Translations under genes and position numbers: made by a program
Notes under the pieces: model-generated
Database searches by the model: none
What the model saw: only the letters and a program-made list of their open reading frames with translations
Told to the model about the DNA's origin: nothing
Origin: Notolepis coatsorum
Taxonomy: Eukaryota > Chordata > Actinopteri > Aulopiformes > Paralepididae
Direction of reading: 5' to 3'
DNA: 64,000 nucleotides
Assembly: GCA_963971535.1 (NCBI GenBank)
Contig: OZ020585.1
Location: forward strand, 27,336,193 to 27,400,192
Shown: one piece after another, positions 10,950 to 24,629 of the stretch
Layout of the letters: each line of letters opens with the position of its first letter
Numbering within the stretch: position 1 is the first letter of the stretch

Positions 10950-13140
10950 GCAGCCAGACACACACACGAGGAATGTTGCTGACCACCGGGCCCCTGCTTT
11001 GGAGGTGTGATGTTACCCTGCACAAGACCTCTCCTAAACCATGCCAACTATGCACATATGGAATTATGTATAAGCTGTATGCACGCAAACCATTTGTCAC
11101 GTGTGCTCTTACCTGCGCACAGGCAGTCAGGCACAAAAGAAAACCACAGGTGAAGAGAAAAACAGACCTAGTACACATGAAGGGACACGCACACAAAAGG
11201 GACTCGTAGGCCTATCCTCTCTCAGAGTCGGGCGATATTGAATCAGGGAAAAGCGTAGTCCAAAGTAGAACACCAGAGCACATGGATTTAACCCTTTCAC
11301 TGCCACACTACCAAAAGGGTTAACCCACGTCTGTAGTGTGGTAGTGAAAGGTGTGTAGTGTGGTAGTGAAAGGGTTAAGGCAATAAACGACTTATTTGAG
11401 ACATTTCGACGCAGGGTGCGTCTCTCTCTTGTCAGTCACAGTTCTTTGACTCCGATGAAGACGCGCCCTGCCCCGAGACCTACTGCGCGCAGAGACAGAT
11501 TCGCGCGCGCCGCGCACACAGCCTCGGTACAATCACGCACGGATATCCCATCATATCATGGTATCATAAAACACAGACCTACCTAGTAAAGCTCATCTGA
11601 TTAAAAGCCATGTTCCTTACGGGGCATTCCGTGTGATCCGATAGCAGATTTACAGCAACAGGGAAGGGGTTGACCCAGAGGGAGCAAACACAAACGCACG
11701 CAACGCGCGGACAGCGGCTTCTCAAGCTGCGGAGGCCTGGGGGAGTGAGTGGAGGAGAGGTGTGCCGTTTCAACAGGCTTGAGAAATCAGGCCACGGCAA
11801 GCGCATATCACAGCGGAGCAGCCAGGACGCAAAAACAGGTTTACCACCTGCAGACAGGTGCATGCATGCATGTGTGTGTGTGATCATCTTTTCCAACAGA
11901 TGCTCGCTCACTGCTCGCTCGGCCACCAACCTAGATTCCTTTCAAAACTATGTCAGGGTTCACATGCACCACATAGTTGTGTGTGGAATGCTGCTCAGGG
12001 GTGAGAGTATTAAGGCAAATTGTTTAAAGCATGCTCACTTTTTATTGTGTGTGTGTGTGTTTTTGCACTGCTCCTTGAAGCCCTTTTGTTTCGACTGGAA
12101 GTACATTCCGTCTCCCAACTGTTTGGCAGAAATTCTATAAAACGAGAGAAAAGGAGAGAAGCTAAAATAGCTCAAAACAAGATTGGATTTCACTGTTGAA
12201 TTATCACTTTGAATCAGGCGAGCTTGGAGCCCTTCTATCGAGCTCTAATCCAGAACAGGTGCCGTCGACAAAGCACTTGAGCAGCGCCGGCTTTAACTGG
12301 GGGATAGTTAAATAAACAGGTCGTATACACACACACACACAACACAAAACGGATTGACCCGTGCGCAAAACAGCACAAAAACACCCAAACCAGTTCCTCC
12401 TGTCACGAGGACGCACAGCGCACGCGTGCACCGGGGCTGATCCGACTGAAGGGGCCAAAGACAAATCTTGTGAAAAACAAACTCCTTTGTTCGGTTCAGC
12501 TAAACCCTTTTTGGAGAAAGAATGTCATAAGGCAGAAGGTAGAGCTAATGCGGGCACGGGCTGGCACCTGGAATGAGGGCAGGGCAAGTATAGGCCAGGC
12601 TAGACTAAGCGTTAGCAGCTGGGTCACATGTGTTCCTCTTTTATTGACATGACTGAATTAAGACCCATGCCAGAGTCGTTATTATCCCATTCGTACAGGG
12701 GGGCTGAAGAGCGTCAACGCGGACCGCACTCGTTAGGCTAGTCGTCATACGCACCAGACGTGTTCCCCCACACACACACACACAGTAAACTTGAGCGGTA
12801 CAGTCGAGCTCTTTTAGGCCCCCCCTGAAATATTATAGCTCGGTCATAAATATTTTATTCTGTAAAATAAATTCGTCCACCAATTGAATTACGTGTTCAC
12901 GGGCAGATGTGACAGGCCGGCGATTTCCCATAGGGTGGGCCGGTGCGATCGACAGGGCAGATGCTCCAACCAGCAGAGGTCACGGGGGGTCAAGCTGTTC
13001 CATTATGAGAGGACAAGGGGGGGTATTTATTCACCGCCATTGGTGCCTAAACAGTGGTAGGCTTAGTGGGAATGGAGATGGCTATTTAACCCTACAGGCA
13101 AACGCTACAAAACAGCCTCTGTTTCCCTCGTTGTGGCTGG
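10950..13140. other. Single-copy DNA with CpG-rich patches, no gene recognised
   Basis: Apart from the inverted repeat at 11288 I see no gene. CpG-rich patches occur at about 11455-11520 and 12345-12440, but no supported exon or promoter structure goes with them. A short TG run lies at 12046-12061. Confidence 0.35.
11288..11378. repeat. Imperfect inverted repeat with 24-25-bp arms
   Basis: The left arm (11288-11312) reads TTAACCCTTTCACTGCCACA and on. The right arm (11354-11378) is its reverse complement with one visible mismatch. An extra direct copy of TAGTGTGGTAGTGAAAGG lies inside the loop. The TTAA-starting arm resembles the ends of TTAA-target elements found further right in the window, so this may be a very short palindromic remnant. 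Confidence 0.85.
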
Positions 13141-13192
13141 AGAGGAGACAGAGACAGAGAGAGAGACAGAGAGAGAGAGAGACAGAGAGAAA
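13140..13192. repeat. GA-rich microsatellite
   Basis: Degenerate (GAGACA)n/(GA)n tract of about 50 bases. Confidence 0.9.
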
Positions 13193-16100
13193 CTCCAGTT
13201 CTTTCAACTCCTGAAAGATTAAAAGCGGGCCATGCCACCCAGTTGGGAGTCCATGCAGGCTCCATAATAACAGGAAAGAGCATGAAATAAGAGGACCTGA
13301 CACAGCACTAGAAAAGCACACAGACACACACACTGCCAAGAGTCCGTCACTGCAGCCCACTTTAAAACAGCAATAATGACCACATATGCAAATAGTGGTG
13401 GAGGCCGGTGAACCCGATCCGACTTCTGTCTCCAGTTGTGATGGCTGGCTGCTGGGTCTCGGGCCGTGATGACTGTATGGTTTAGTAAATGTGAAGCAGT
13501 AGAGCACTATGAGTGTTGCAAGATATGAACATATCTCGGCCGTATGCTCTTGTAGAATGTCAATAATCCAGACACCAGAGAGGTGGGAATGACGGTGGAA
13601 TCTTCCTGGCTCGTTAAAAGTGCTGCTGTTTACTTAAGACTAAGACTTAACTGTGAGAAAGCCGTGGCGCTATATAGGATAGAGTTGTTAGCTAAAACAG
13701 CGGGCTCGTCTGGCACTAAACACACACGCATCATCTCTGACATGCCCAATGGCTAATGAGAGACTAGTTCATCTTGGGTCAGATTTAAGTGCCATCTAAA
13801 TGTCTGCATACGCTTATTAAGTAAAAGGGAGTTTCCCAATTAAAATAGCTGCCCTTAAGACCCTTTCAGCTACAGGAAACATATGGATCATAAAGTGTAG
13901 GGAGGAGGAAACAGACAGAGAGAGAGAGAGAGAGAGACACACAGGAGGAGAGAGCGAGGCCAGCAATAAACAAAGCTAATAACGCAACATGACTTTCTAA
14001 CTGAGCTTTCAACCAACTCGTTGAACTGTAACAGCCTAACCGTCGGGAAGCCCCAGTTCCTGGCTTTTCTCTACACTGTTATTATTAGTTACAGGCCCGG
14101 CCCGCCAGTAGGAACCTACCGTGCTGTAAAATACCATTATTAGTAGCATTACAAAAAAGACAAAACCGCAGGTTTCCAGTGAGGCCGCTTTCTCCACGCG
14201 AGCAGCAGACCACAGGGCTTGACGCTGGAGTCGCACACTTAGACACACACACACACACAAAATGACTACTCAGGAGCAGGGCGAGCGCCTAAAGAGACAA
14301 GGGTGGTTTTCAAAATAACTCCAATAAAACATTGCCGTTATTAAAGTCATTCTTGTTACCATGAGATTCTGTGCGAGACAGGAACAGGCATTCGGGCTCA
14401 AACGATAGAGGAAATTGTCAGTGGGGGAAGGATAATTGCACCGCTGTGCGTTCTGTAGGCTACGGTGCACATAGTTGAGGCTTTAGACCGAGTTATCATC
14501 TTTATATCGCTTAGTTGTTCTTGTTTTTTTTACTGAAAAAAAAAAAGATTAAATGCTGCCTAGTAAACTAAACACTGAGGGGGGGGGGTTGAGTGACTGA
14601 CATTCCTTGTGACATCAGCCACCCATTAGTCACAAGATGGGGCATATTCTCCTCGGATCGTTAAGCTCACGAGACCGTATAAATAAACGATTTCACCCGT
14701 ACAGGCGGGAAATTATTTAGAACTGATGATCTCACAGTCACGCGTTAATTCCATCAGCGCTACGGATCTCCCGTCACATGCGAGCGCATCGGGAGAGGAG
14801 GCTGTGGCAGGAATCAGGTTGATTGCCCTCTTGCTTTTGAAAAATGCAACATCTCGGGAGTCACTCACAGGGAGGGAAAAAAAACATATTTTCTTTGCCG
14901 TACCGGCAGTCGGCTTCCCATGAAAAGAAGGAGAACAGATGAGAATTACATCAGATAGCTCAACTTTGACCCCCCAAAACAGCCTGACAGCCGTTTCACA
15001 CACACAGCTACCCTCCTGTCAGCAGTGATGGTGACGGCTATGGGAGAGCTGTGTGGTTTAACACAGAGTTCCTATTATTCAGATGAGTGGAATGCAGGCT
15101 GAAGTGCTGCTACAGAACATGTGTGCCACGGACCCACGGTACCCCCTCCCGCATACTTCAGCGGAGATGTCCTCCTCATATGCATACAGTATGTATCTCT
15201 CACACACAGTCGGTCAGCAGTTGTTGAATACACACAGGATATATGGATTTTCCTCTCCACTTGTGACTCACTCCTTCCCTCTTTCCCCCAGAGACCCAGT
15301 CTAAACAAAAAAAAATACACCTATCCTACCCTCCTAACACATCCGGGCCGATCCATCTGGAGTGACCCGACAAAGGCCCTGTTGAGTGGAATGAACCACC
15401 AGAGATGTTAGAGGGGGGGGGGGGGGGGTTCGAATGAGACGACCCGTAGCCACTGATCCTAAGGGGTGTTAAGTGTCGAGGCTCTGCGATAGTAAAGACT
15501 TTGGGTCACTGCATCACAACAAATGTAGGAGCTTCCAACCTCGAGGTTCGGGAACGAGGATGTTCCCCCGGTTTAAAGCAACAGCGCTGGGACTACATGG
15601 AACCAGTGGCGGGGGAGCGGTCGGTGGGAGTCTGTCCCCTGCACCTTTGACAACAGGGAATGGTTAGGAGCCACCTTCTCCAATGATGGCTGAATGTCGC
15701 CGGCCGTTAATAGCCTCTGGTACACTGTACACGACTGTGCGTGTGTTGCGTGGTGTACTGTGAACCCACACAGATACATTCAGGTTCAGCAGGTTCTACA
15801 GGGTGGACTTCCATCTCTTCTCTCGCTACGATCATAATAAAGCCGGGGCTTAATGAATGGCGTTGCGGGTTCAGCCGAATGTCACGGAAGAGAGGGGCTG
15901 CGACGTTCTCCCACCTCCCTCTTCTGACACAGCTGTGATGACGCTGTTCCGGTTAGACTGCTGAAGCTTTTTTAAGATCGCCTGGCAGCATCTGTGGTGA
16001 CATCATTTGGGGAACGGGACACTTTAATATTGCAGAGGGCCGTCCCCCCCGGTCACCACGAGCCGAGTAACGACGTGGATCATCTGCTAGATTTTACCAA

Positions 16101-17455
16101 CCAACTCCGGGAGAAACCCAGGAGAGAGAACATTAACCCTCGTGACTTTGTATTAAACAGTGGCACTGGCACCCTTCCTTTCCTTCCTTGATATTGAGCT
16201 ATTCAAATGGGAAAGTGTTTAATTATGACAATTGTCTTGACAGAATATGTTGGAACCAGGAAGCACGGTATCCGTTCCATTCCAAAACACACCGAGCCAA
16301 TTTATAGGCACAGGGGGACGAGGTGTAGCAGAGTAGAAAAGCTGAACCCACTTTATGCAGGAAACCTTCCCTCACCACTGAAAGAAAAACTGGTACAAAT
16401 CCATCCTAGAAAGACCAGGATGGTCTCCCTTCACACCTGTACCCTCTCGACTGTGAAAATATACCCAGCTGCTGAGGGCTCAGCAGGCAGGGTGGGTCAC
16501 TCTGAGAGCTGGCCAGGCAGAGAGCTGGGCCCCCTGGGCCTGCGAGGGTGATCCCTGGGTTAAACGGCTCTTATGCAACGGCCAAATGGAGATCAAGGCC
16601 TTGGTAGAACAGAGAGAAGTGAGGCTGGACACATACGCCAACCATGGTGAGAAATGGAGAAAGGGCACTCAATGCCTGCGTTACCAAAGTGTGTAAAAAA
16701 GAAAAAAGGTATTTAAAATGCAAGCACACACATTTTAATCTGGCTACACCTCTTGGCTTGTCCCGTCTAATCATAGGGGGATGAAAAGGCAACCTACCTT
16801 TTACAAATAACGTGTGAGAAAATGCACCACTATTAAATATGCAGAACAGGGGCCAAACCAAACTAGGCAAAACTACCACCGCCACCACATAATCATACAA
16901 TTTCAGATTTGGCCAGTGATCTGTCAACATATCCATCCAAATGTCTTGTGTGTCTTTGGCGCTTATCTTGACGTGCTTTACCTGGAGTTTTATTCCCAGC
17001 CAAGGCCTTGCGAGCCAAATAAGCCTTGACGACGCAATCGCTCCGGGAAGCAGTTTATTTTTTATTTATTTGGATACTTTGTAGAAAAGGAGAGTGAGAG
17101 AGAGGGAGAGAGAGAGAGAAACATGCCTAATTGAGCTTGTTCAGTATGTTGGATGCCAGGACTGTCGGTGACCTGAAGCGATCAGGAGCCTGTCTGTTTA
17201 CTCTGGCTGGACGCCAAATGACTGAACCAACAGGACAAAGCCTGGAGGAGCTGGAGGAGTGGACAAAAGAGCTTATCTCACTTCCAGATCAAACCGCTGG
17301 CTGCTAATGCTGCCGCGGGGGAGACGGAGGGAGAGAAGTGCTAATGAGGCTGAAAATTCACCTCTACTGCTAATATGACTGCTGCCCAAGACCCCTCCCA
17401 AGCAGTTGGCCACAACCCAAGGAACCTGCATGGATTTGAATCAAGCTAAAACCAT
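13193..17455. other. Single-copy DNA, several candidate conserved noncoding stretches, no gene
   Basis: Small simple repeats only: GA at 13918-13937, A/T runs at 14522-14550, G10 at 14579-14588, G16 at 15413-15428 and GA at 17097-17120. Around 13790-13890, 15995-16100 and 17285-17395 the sequence combines AT-rich homeodomain-like motifs with GC-rich stretches and no repeat character. I suspect conserved noncoding DNA but cannot show conservation. Confidence 0.35.
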
Positions 17456-17462
17456 GCTGGTA

Positions 17463-17530
17463 TAAGATACGATAAGATAAGATATTCCTTTATTGATCCC
17501 ATTGGGGAAATTCCAGCATCATAGCAGCAT
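17463..17530 (-). mobile_element. LINE 3'-terminal fragment with GATAA tail
   Basis: GATACGATAAGATAAGATAT is followed directly by TCCTTTATTGATCCCATTGG and GGAAATTCC. This is the common teleost non-LTR 3' end in reverse orientation, with its pentameric tail at the left. Little else of the element is present, so it is heavily 5' truncated. Confidence 0.7.
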
Positions 17531-17681
17531 GGGGGAGGGGAGGTACATGTGATAGAAGATAATTATATGTGTGTGTATGTAATATGTGTATGTGTATATA
17601 CACAATACACATACATATACAGCTTGGCTGAGAAAAGTAAACCTTTTATTTCAAAGTTGTAAACAATGCAACTGAGCCTTA

Positions 17682-18632
17682 GGGGGCTTTCACACTCAGC
17701 CTTTTGTACCGAATCACCGTCCCGGAGCACGGGGGGCAGTGTTCTCACTCACCACTTTTGGGGTGCGAAACGGCGCTGAATCGTTTCACCCCCCGCTGAA
17801 CGGGACCAGCTGGCAGAGGTGGTCTCGGGGTCGGTCCCGGGAGAACGGGGGGTGTGGCTTTGCGAGCTTGTACCTTTTCACGGGCGTGGCGCCTGGTGCT
17901 GAGATAACGTCATAAATTTTGTTTGCCATTGCTATGTCTATAACATTGTTCGAATGCATTTATTTCTATTAGACCAGTGGTGCCCAACAAGTCGGCCGTG
18001 GTCGACCAGTAGATCGCTCAAAACGCTCAAAAGCGGACTCTACAACACCATCCATTCGTGATAAAATATAACTTCATATTTATTGGCAATTTGTTCATTT
18101 TATATCAACATCCAGAGTCCGCAGTCGTGTTAAGACATTCCCGTTTACATTTTCGGTCGACCAGTAGATCAATGACATTCAATATAATCGATGCGAGTTA
18201 CTAGTATGTTGCAGTAACGTTAGCGTTAGCCGTTAGCTTAGCGTTATTGTTAACGCTGCAAAACGATCAAAAGCGGACTCTACAACAGAGTTCCATTCGT
18301 GAGAAAATGGGGGTGGGTTATATTGACAAGGCTTGACAACAGAGGTTCAAATATAACTTCATATTTATTAGTTATTTGTATCTTTATATCAACATCCATT
18401 CTCCAGTCTCCGTGTGAACACTTCCTGTGTTTACATTTCGAGCGTGACATCATCGACTACGGCAAGCTTACAAGCTCAAAACGCAAACCGTAAACAAAAC
18501 CCAGAGCGCACCCAGAATGAAGTGTGTACACAAACTAGAGGGGGGAGAGGGGGGGGGGGGAGTTCGGATCAGATCTCGGTACGGGAAGAACGGAACGAAA
18601 TAGAAACGAATAGAGTGAGTGAGAAAGGGCCC
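17682..18632. mobile_element. Non-autonomous PIF/Harbinger-like element (951 bp)
   Basis: The left end GGGGGCTTTCACACTCAGCC and the right end GTGAGTGAGAAAGGGCCC are complementary with mismatches and are bracketed by TTA at 17679-17681 and 18633-18635, the usual 3-bp target of PIF/Harbinger elements. The terminal regions match the ends of the larger element at 51881-55305: both share the GTGCGAA(A/G)CGGCGCTGA block, TTGCGAGCTTGTACC and GAAGTGTGTACACAAACTAG. The middle is unrelated and has no coding frame. It contains an internal direct duplication (about 18018-18155 and 18260-18438). Confidence 0.8.
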
Positions 18633-18639
18633 TTAGGCG

Positions 18640-21600
18640 TTATGCTGTAGTGATCCCACACCACCAGTCAAGGGAAGAGAAGGAGAATCGTCAAGACAGC
18701 TAAAAAAAATATGTATTCTCGATCCTGTATTAGATTGTTACACCCCTACCGCGTTATACACACACAAACAATACAGACGCATAAACTCCCACTCGCCTTC
18801 AAATCAAAATAAATAAATAGATAGAAAGGGTTGAAGGAAAGGAAGTCAATAACCACCCAGCGATGAGCAGGAGGGATGGGTCGGAGAGTAAATGTGTACC
18901 AAGCGTCTTCCTCATCCATCACCAAGAAGAACAATACAGGACGCACGGCGCCAACCGGAAAACTCACTATCTTTCACTTCAGGCCCGATCGCCAGCTGTG
19001 TTTGCCTTTCCAATAGGCAACGGACAGTAAGCAAGACCTTCTGGCTACTGGACTGCGGCAGAGGGGATCAATCACAATTACTATTGTTGTTGTACAGCTT
19101 GGCGGGTAAAGAGGCTTAACGCCGAAAGGGTGGTGGTGGTGGTGCCCCAGAGGTCTTTTCACGTGAACACCACTGCCCTCTGGAATATGGTGACGCATGC
19201 CAAGAGATATATAGAGCTGGAAACATACCGCGCAAACAGGTATTATCGTGGCACGTAGACACGTGCGTACTGCAGTGCACACACACACACACACATATTA
19301 TGGGACAGAAAGCACAGACATGATGTGACTCGTCTCCAGGCTTGTGTTCATAATCAAAGGCTCAGCGCTGATACCCACAGAGGAGACAGCGTGGTGCTGA
19401 CAGAACGCATCTCTGGAAACAACAGATCACAAACACCCCCCGGCGCTGCTGTGACGAGGAGACCATGCACAGCACGCAGATCAATAGGCAAGCAAACATC
19501 TACATTGTCCAATACGCCCCGGTCCAACCCAATCTCATTGTTCACACGCTTAGTTAATCACACCAGCGCTTCCATATCCGCCGCTTGTAAATCACTTGGA
19601 CAGGTTGAAAGTGCTGAGGTGGCACTTTCGCCCCAGACTGAAATATTGTACTCCGTCTGGCACGCGATGGAAGTCATTTCCACCCACTGCCACTCTATTG
19701 CCGCTATGGGAGCTCTTTGCATCATGTTCACGGCTAACCATCTGATTTATATGACAGGCCGTAAACGGATGCTAATGGTTAGCGCGGGTTGGTTCATGTG
19801 CGTTAACCTCTGATGTACATTTCAAAGCCAAGTCTGCGTGTTCACCAGCCGTTTCTTTGGGGGTTAATGGAGGTCCAATCGGTCAATGTGACAACTCTCT
19901 CAGAACTCACTCAGCCACAGTGGACACGGGGACCTAAATGCACACTTGTATGGGCAACGCTTTCTCTCTCAATCCGCCTCTTCTCTTAGCCCGCCTACTC
20001 TGCAAGTCTTCTGCTTCACGACTCTTAATCCGCTACCTCGTTTGACAAGTCGCTTAAGCTCCCGACGCGGTTTAATCTTCAAACCTCACGGGCGGATCCT
20101 GGATATGTGACCCGAAAGGAACGCAATTCAACGTGAGCACCAACAATTCATCTCCTCAAAGACCTCCACTTTGTGGCTGCTTAGGGGCGTGAACCCGAGC
20201 GGCCCGCGGGTGCATCGGCTCAGCGGGGGGAGGACTCGGAGGAGAGGCCCTGTGTTTCTGCTAAGAGCAGTGGGTCGAAACCTGGAGCGGTTAAAACACT
20301 ATAACCGAGTCAAATCCCTCACATTGGAAGTTGGAACGGATGGGTGTCCAGGTCAAAACACACCAAATGTGGAATCACTGAATCACGACGCACAAGATAG
20401 GAAGAGGCTCGGGGGTGCTTTAGTCCAGAGTTGGAATCATCATCATTATCTCCTAGCTGTTATAATGTGGAGGCTGTATAGGATATTATAGGATGTTGTG
20501 CAGTAGCTACTGGGAGGGAGCAGTGTGGAGGATGTGGAAATAGCGAAAAGCACTCGTGTGCCACTGTGCCCGTCGACTGGCATCGCGTGGTAACCAATGG
20601 GAAGTCCCCGGCCGGGGCACCCGTCAACGCCGGCTTTGAGCTCACCTGCTTTATATATAGTAACCACTCAAGACACCGCTGCACGCATGCTACGGACAAG
20701 CGCCTCAAAAGAAACGCCAAATATAATTTCAGCCACAGGCAGGAAGAAATAGAAACACACAAGTGGCCATTATGCTCGCCTGACTAGACAGACCGGACTG
20801 CAGCTTGGAATACAATACAAGTGTTGAAAGGGATTTGTTTTTCGCTGAAAGGGAGACGAAGGAAGAAAGTCTGAACTGCTGGAGAAGAGTATATATAATT
20901 AAAAAAAAAGTGGAGAATCAGATAACACAGAATAGAGAATACACTGAAAAAGGTGACGTGTCCTTGATGCCATGTAATCTTTTGCTGGGCCTTCCTCTAG
21001 ACAATAATGTAGCATACAGTCATTCAGCACTGTAGAGCTCCTGTGTGCGTTTCCCAGACAGTTAAAAGGCCTTCATCCCACCTCACGGAATGTGACAATA
21101 AGCACAGTTGTATTACCCATGCCTGATAAGTCACATACACACCACCTTATATGGAGAAAAATGTGCCGGGGAGAGAAGACATGAAACATTGGCGTTTCTC
21201 GGCCAGTGAGCGAGCAGCACTTCAAAATTAATGACAATGGGCACTCTCTCGCACAGCCTTCCAGACGGGCCTGCGCTAAGAGTGTCGGGGAGCAGCTGAG
21301 AGCATCTCTTCAACGGGGGCCTCGGCTACTACACCCAATAACCCTGTAGCCCGTCCACACCACAGCCGGGTAGAACTTATTTCACATAATCCAACTTCGA
21401 AAACTAAACCACATTACGAGGAACGCTGTTGCTTTCATTATGCCATTGCGTCGAACTTCCAATGAGGCTGTCGGGCTTAAATTAGAAGAGGGGTGAGTCG
21501 GGGACGACTGTGAGTAACTCCATGCCACCCGAGAGAGAGAGGGAGAGAGAGACATTACCACATCTCTCCGTCCCCTTTGTCACCGGTGGTAAACAACTTT

Positions 21601-22182
21601 GACATGCAACGGTCCCCGTCAGCCGACTGAGGCAAAGGGTCACGCCAGGAGAAGGCAAAGGAGCACAACAATCAGATGTTTTCCGTCAGAAAGAAAGATC
21701 ATGGCGCACGTTCAATTGTATCGGTTTCTCACTCAAGACTCCGTCTCGGCCCCCGAGGATAAACCGAGTGGTAAAAATAGAATGTTACGTGTGGTCGTGC
21801 TTTTCTCGTGCCATAAAAATGTGAACCGCGACGACCGAGGCATGTGAATGGATGGTGTCTCAACTCTCGACCCTATATGGTTTTGGTTACTGTTTTCTGA
21901 CCGAACAGCAGTTGGCCGTTTCACATGACAATAACAGCAATCAGTTTGAACATGTATAATGAGATCTTTGTAATCCCTGAAAACGACAGAAGGTCTGGAA
22001 AAACCCCTCTTCTTCCCTTCAGACAAATAAACACAAAACATTCCTGGGTAACACGTCTTACTTGCCCCAATGTTAGGTTTAGGCCAATTTGTGAAAGAAC
22101 CTTCCTAGCAGAGGCAAAAGGAAGACTAGCATAGGACCATTCCACCAAAGTAATAGAACGTAGAGTCAGAATCAAGGCTCTT
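18640..22182. other. Single-copy DNA, no gene recognised
   Basis: There are short CA/TG runs (18760, 19278) and GA patches (21530). No splice-bounded frame looks like a known protein. Confidence 0.35.
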
Positions 22183-22197
22183 GGGGGGGGGGGGGGG
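22183..22197. repeat. Poly-G tract (15)
   Basis: Uninterrupted run of 15 G. Confidence 0.95.
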
Positions 22198-22407
22198 CAT
22201 TTTCTGCCTAAACATAAGCCTGTTCTCCCCTTGTTCTCTGAAGAATACAATAATCAATAATCAAGCTGACGAAAGTACTTCTACAGAACAGTCCTATGGA
22301 AATCCAAGTTCTTCTTGGATGACAAGAAGTGGAGCTACTAAGTGGAGCATCACCTTTCTCCTATTTTTGAGCTGGGTTGGAGCACATTTGGGTCCAAAAG
22401 TTTACCG

Positions 22408-23085
22408 TAGGGCTGGGCGATATAACGATAAATATCGCAATATATTTTAATAATCGATATCGAATATCGAAATAATTATAATATCAAAAAATCGTTTTTT
22501 TTTTTTTTTTTACCTGCAACAGGGCAGTTTTAAAACCAGAGACAGTGGACAGACTTGTCTTTCTTGCCTGCAACTTAAAGTAATGGCTTTGCTTGTCCAA
22601 ATGACAATACTGACCAAATTGAGATTTATTTTTCTCTTGTCCATTTATTTTGTTTGCTTTCTAATTTAAAATACAGTTTGAAACCGTCTGTACACAGTAG
22701 GCTATGTGTGCTAGCAGAACTAGACTCCAGTCACGAGTCACAGTGCACATGTGCAGTGTTTTGTCCACCAAAAAAGCGCCAAAATATCGAAAATAAACTA
22801 GCAGAGCCAGAACTGTTCAACTCCCCTGGAGCCACAGCCAGCAGAGAAGCCGGTTTACTTTAGCTTTTAAACCAGCTGCAGCCTGAGAACTGGAGTGTGA
22901 GGGGATGTAACACTAAAGATGGCGGCAATGACAAAGAATAGCTGCAAAGTAAACATACATCTGTTGTTAAAAAAAAAATAAAAAATTATACTTATAACAA
23001 TTCGATAATTATCGATATCGAGAAATATGATAACATTATCATATCGTTATCGCGATATGATTTTTTTCCATATCGCCCAGCCCTA
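22408..23085. mobile_element. hAT-type non-autonomous element (678 bp), 'GGGCTGGGCGATAT' family
   Basis: The left terminus TAGGGCTGGGCGATAT is the reverse complement of the right terminus ATATCGCCCAGCCCTA. Perfect 8-bp duplications GTTTACCG flank it (22400-22407, 23086-23093), the hallmark of hAT transposition. Subterminal DNA is rich in CGATAT/ATATCG. The interior has a T-run at 22495-22511 and an AAAGATGGCGGC motif near 22915. It encodes no transposase. Confidence 0.95.
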
Positions 23086-23093
23086 GTTTACCG

Positions 23094-24615
23094 TATTATT
23101 TACATTGTGTTCACTTCAGCATCCAAAGGGGACTTGATCTAGAATAATCATAATGAGCGGTTTGCACTCTGGTTAGATACTAACTACATTTCATTGTACT
23201 CTGTCCTTGTACCCCGTTAGTGTGCAATAACAATGAAGTTGAATCCATCTAATCTAGCACGTTGTGATTATTTACACAAGACAAATGAACCAGTTCTCGA
23301 GTCATTAACCAACGTTAATAACAAATCACCTTCATCATTATCTATAACCTTTTCCACAGTCCTTATCTATAATTTATTTCCACAGTCAAGAATAATGGAC
23401 AGAAGCTAGCCAGAGGCTTGGGACACACTACTACTAAACCAACCAGTCTTTTATAGTCAAACATTAGCTTGTGTGTGGACGGTAGCAGGCCAGTTAAACC
23501 GACACCTTGAGGTTAGGGTTGCCATGACAGGGGACCCTCGGTGCCAAAAGGCATCCTCCTGCACTGCGGCTGTCTGCTCTGGTCAGGCCCTTCTCAGCGG
23601 GGGTTCCTGGGGCTCCTTTTGTTGTCTCTATGTGGGTTCAGATCCCCACCACCCCAGCACAGGGCCAGATCACTTCCCCAAACAACAAAAGAGGCCAGGG
23701 GGTAAATCACCTCCAACCACACAACAGCAGAACATGCCCTGGTGGTTATGGGAATGGCCGATGCCCCCAATTTCTTAGCCCATAAATCAGTACGAAGAGA
23801 AAGAAACAATAAGGATCCTCTCTGAGAAGGGTGTTCCCTTCACGCTGAACTTCCCCAGACTATTCAGGCTGCGGCTTCAATGGTCTAGTAATGATCTACC
23901 GGGAATGGCCATTTAAATGGAGCTTTAAATTACATCCCAGGTAGAGGTTAGTGATGCCGAATGCTGGATCCATATTATTTCACAACGCATGGTGTTTCGC
24001 AAACGTCATTATATATAAATAAATATATGTCATTAGTTGGATCAATTTCACAGTGCAAGAGAGTATTATTTCAAATGACCAAGTTACAAACTGATTGTGT
24101 TCCATTGGGAAAGCTGAAGACTAAAGAGAAAGAATGAATAACGGCTGACCTCACGGAGTGCAAGAACAAAAAACAATAACTTTAGAGTATTATAATAAGT
24201 CATAGTCTGTGTGTGCGCGCGTTGTAAAGGATCCCCACTGTCGCACGCATGGTATTGAATGATTCACAGCCAAACGTCACACTACTTGTACAGTAGTCAA
24301 TCTCGTGAATTGGAAAATATTCGTGTACGTTTTCAGACATAAATATGAATCAGCGACTAATATTTCTGCATCAAGGGAGTATCCGAAGCGAGCCGCTCTA
24401 GCGGGCTTTATTATGCACAGTGTGGTGAAACAGATATAACTCATTCAATGATGACAAATTACACAAACACTGGACAACTTTTGTCCCACAGCACACTATA
24501 ACTTAGTAACTGCAGAGCAGAAACATATCGGAGTCGTGAAGATCAACGATCGAGACGCTCAAACGAATCGAACACAAGACGCTTCATTCAAAATAAAACG
24601 TGACTGAAACAAGTT
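23094..24615. other. Single-copy DNA, no gene recognised
   Basis: AT-rich DNA, with a possible conserved noncoding stretch around 23840-23985 (CCATTTAAATGGAGCTTTAA-type sequence). No coding frame is supported. Confidence 0.35.
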
Positions 24616-24629
24616 CGCTTGCAACTTAC

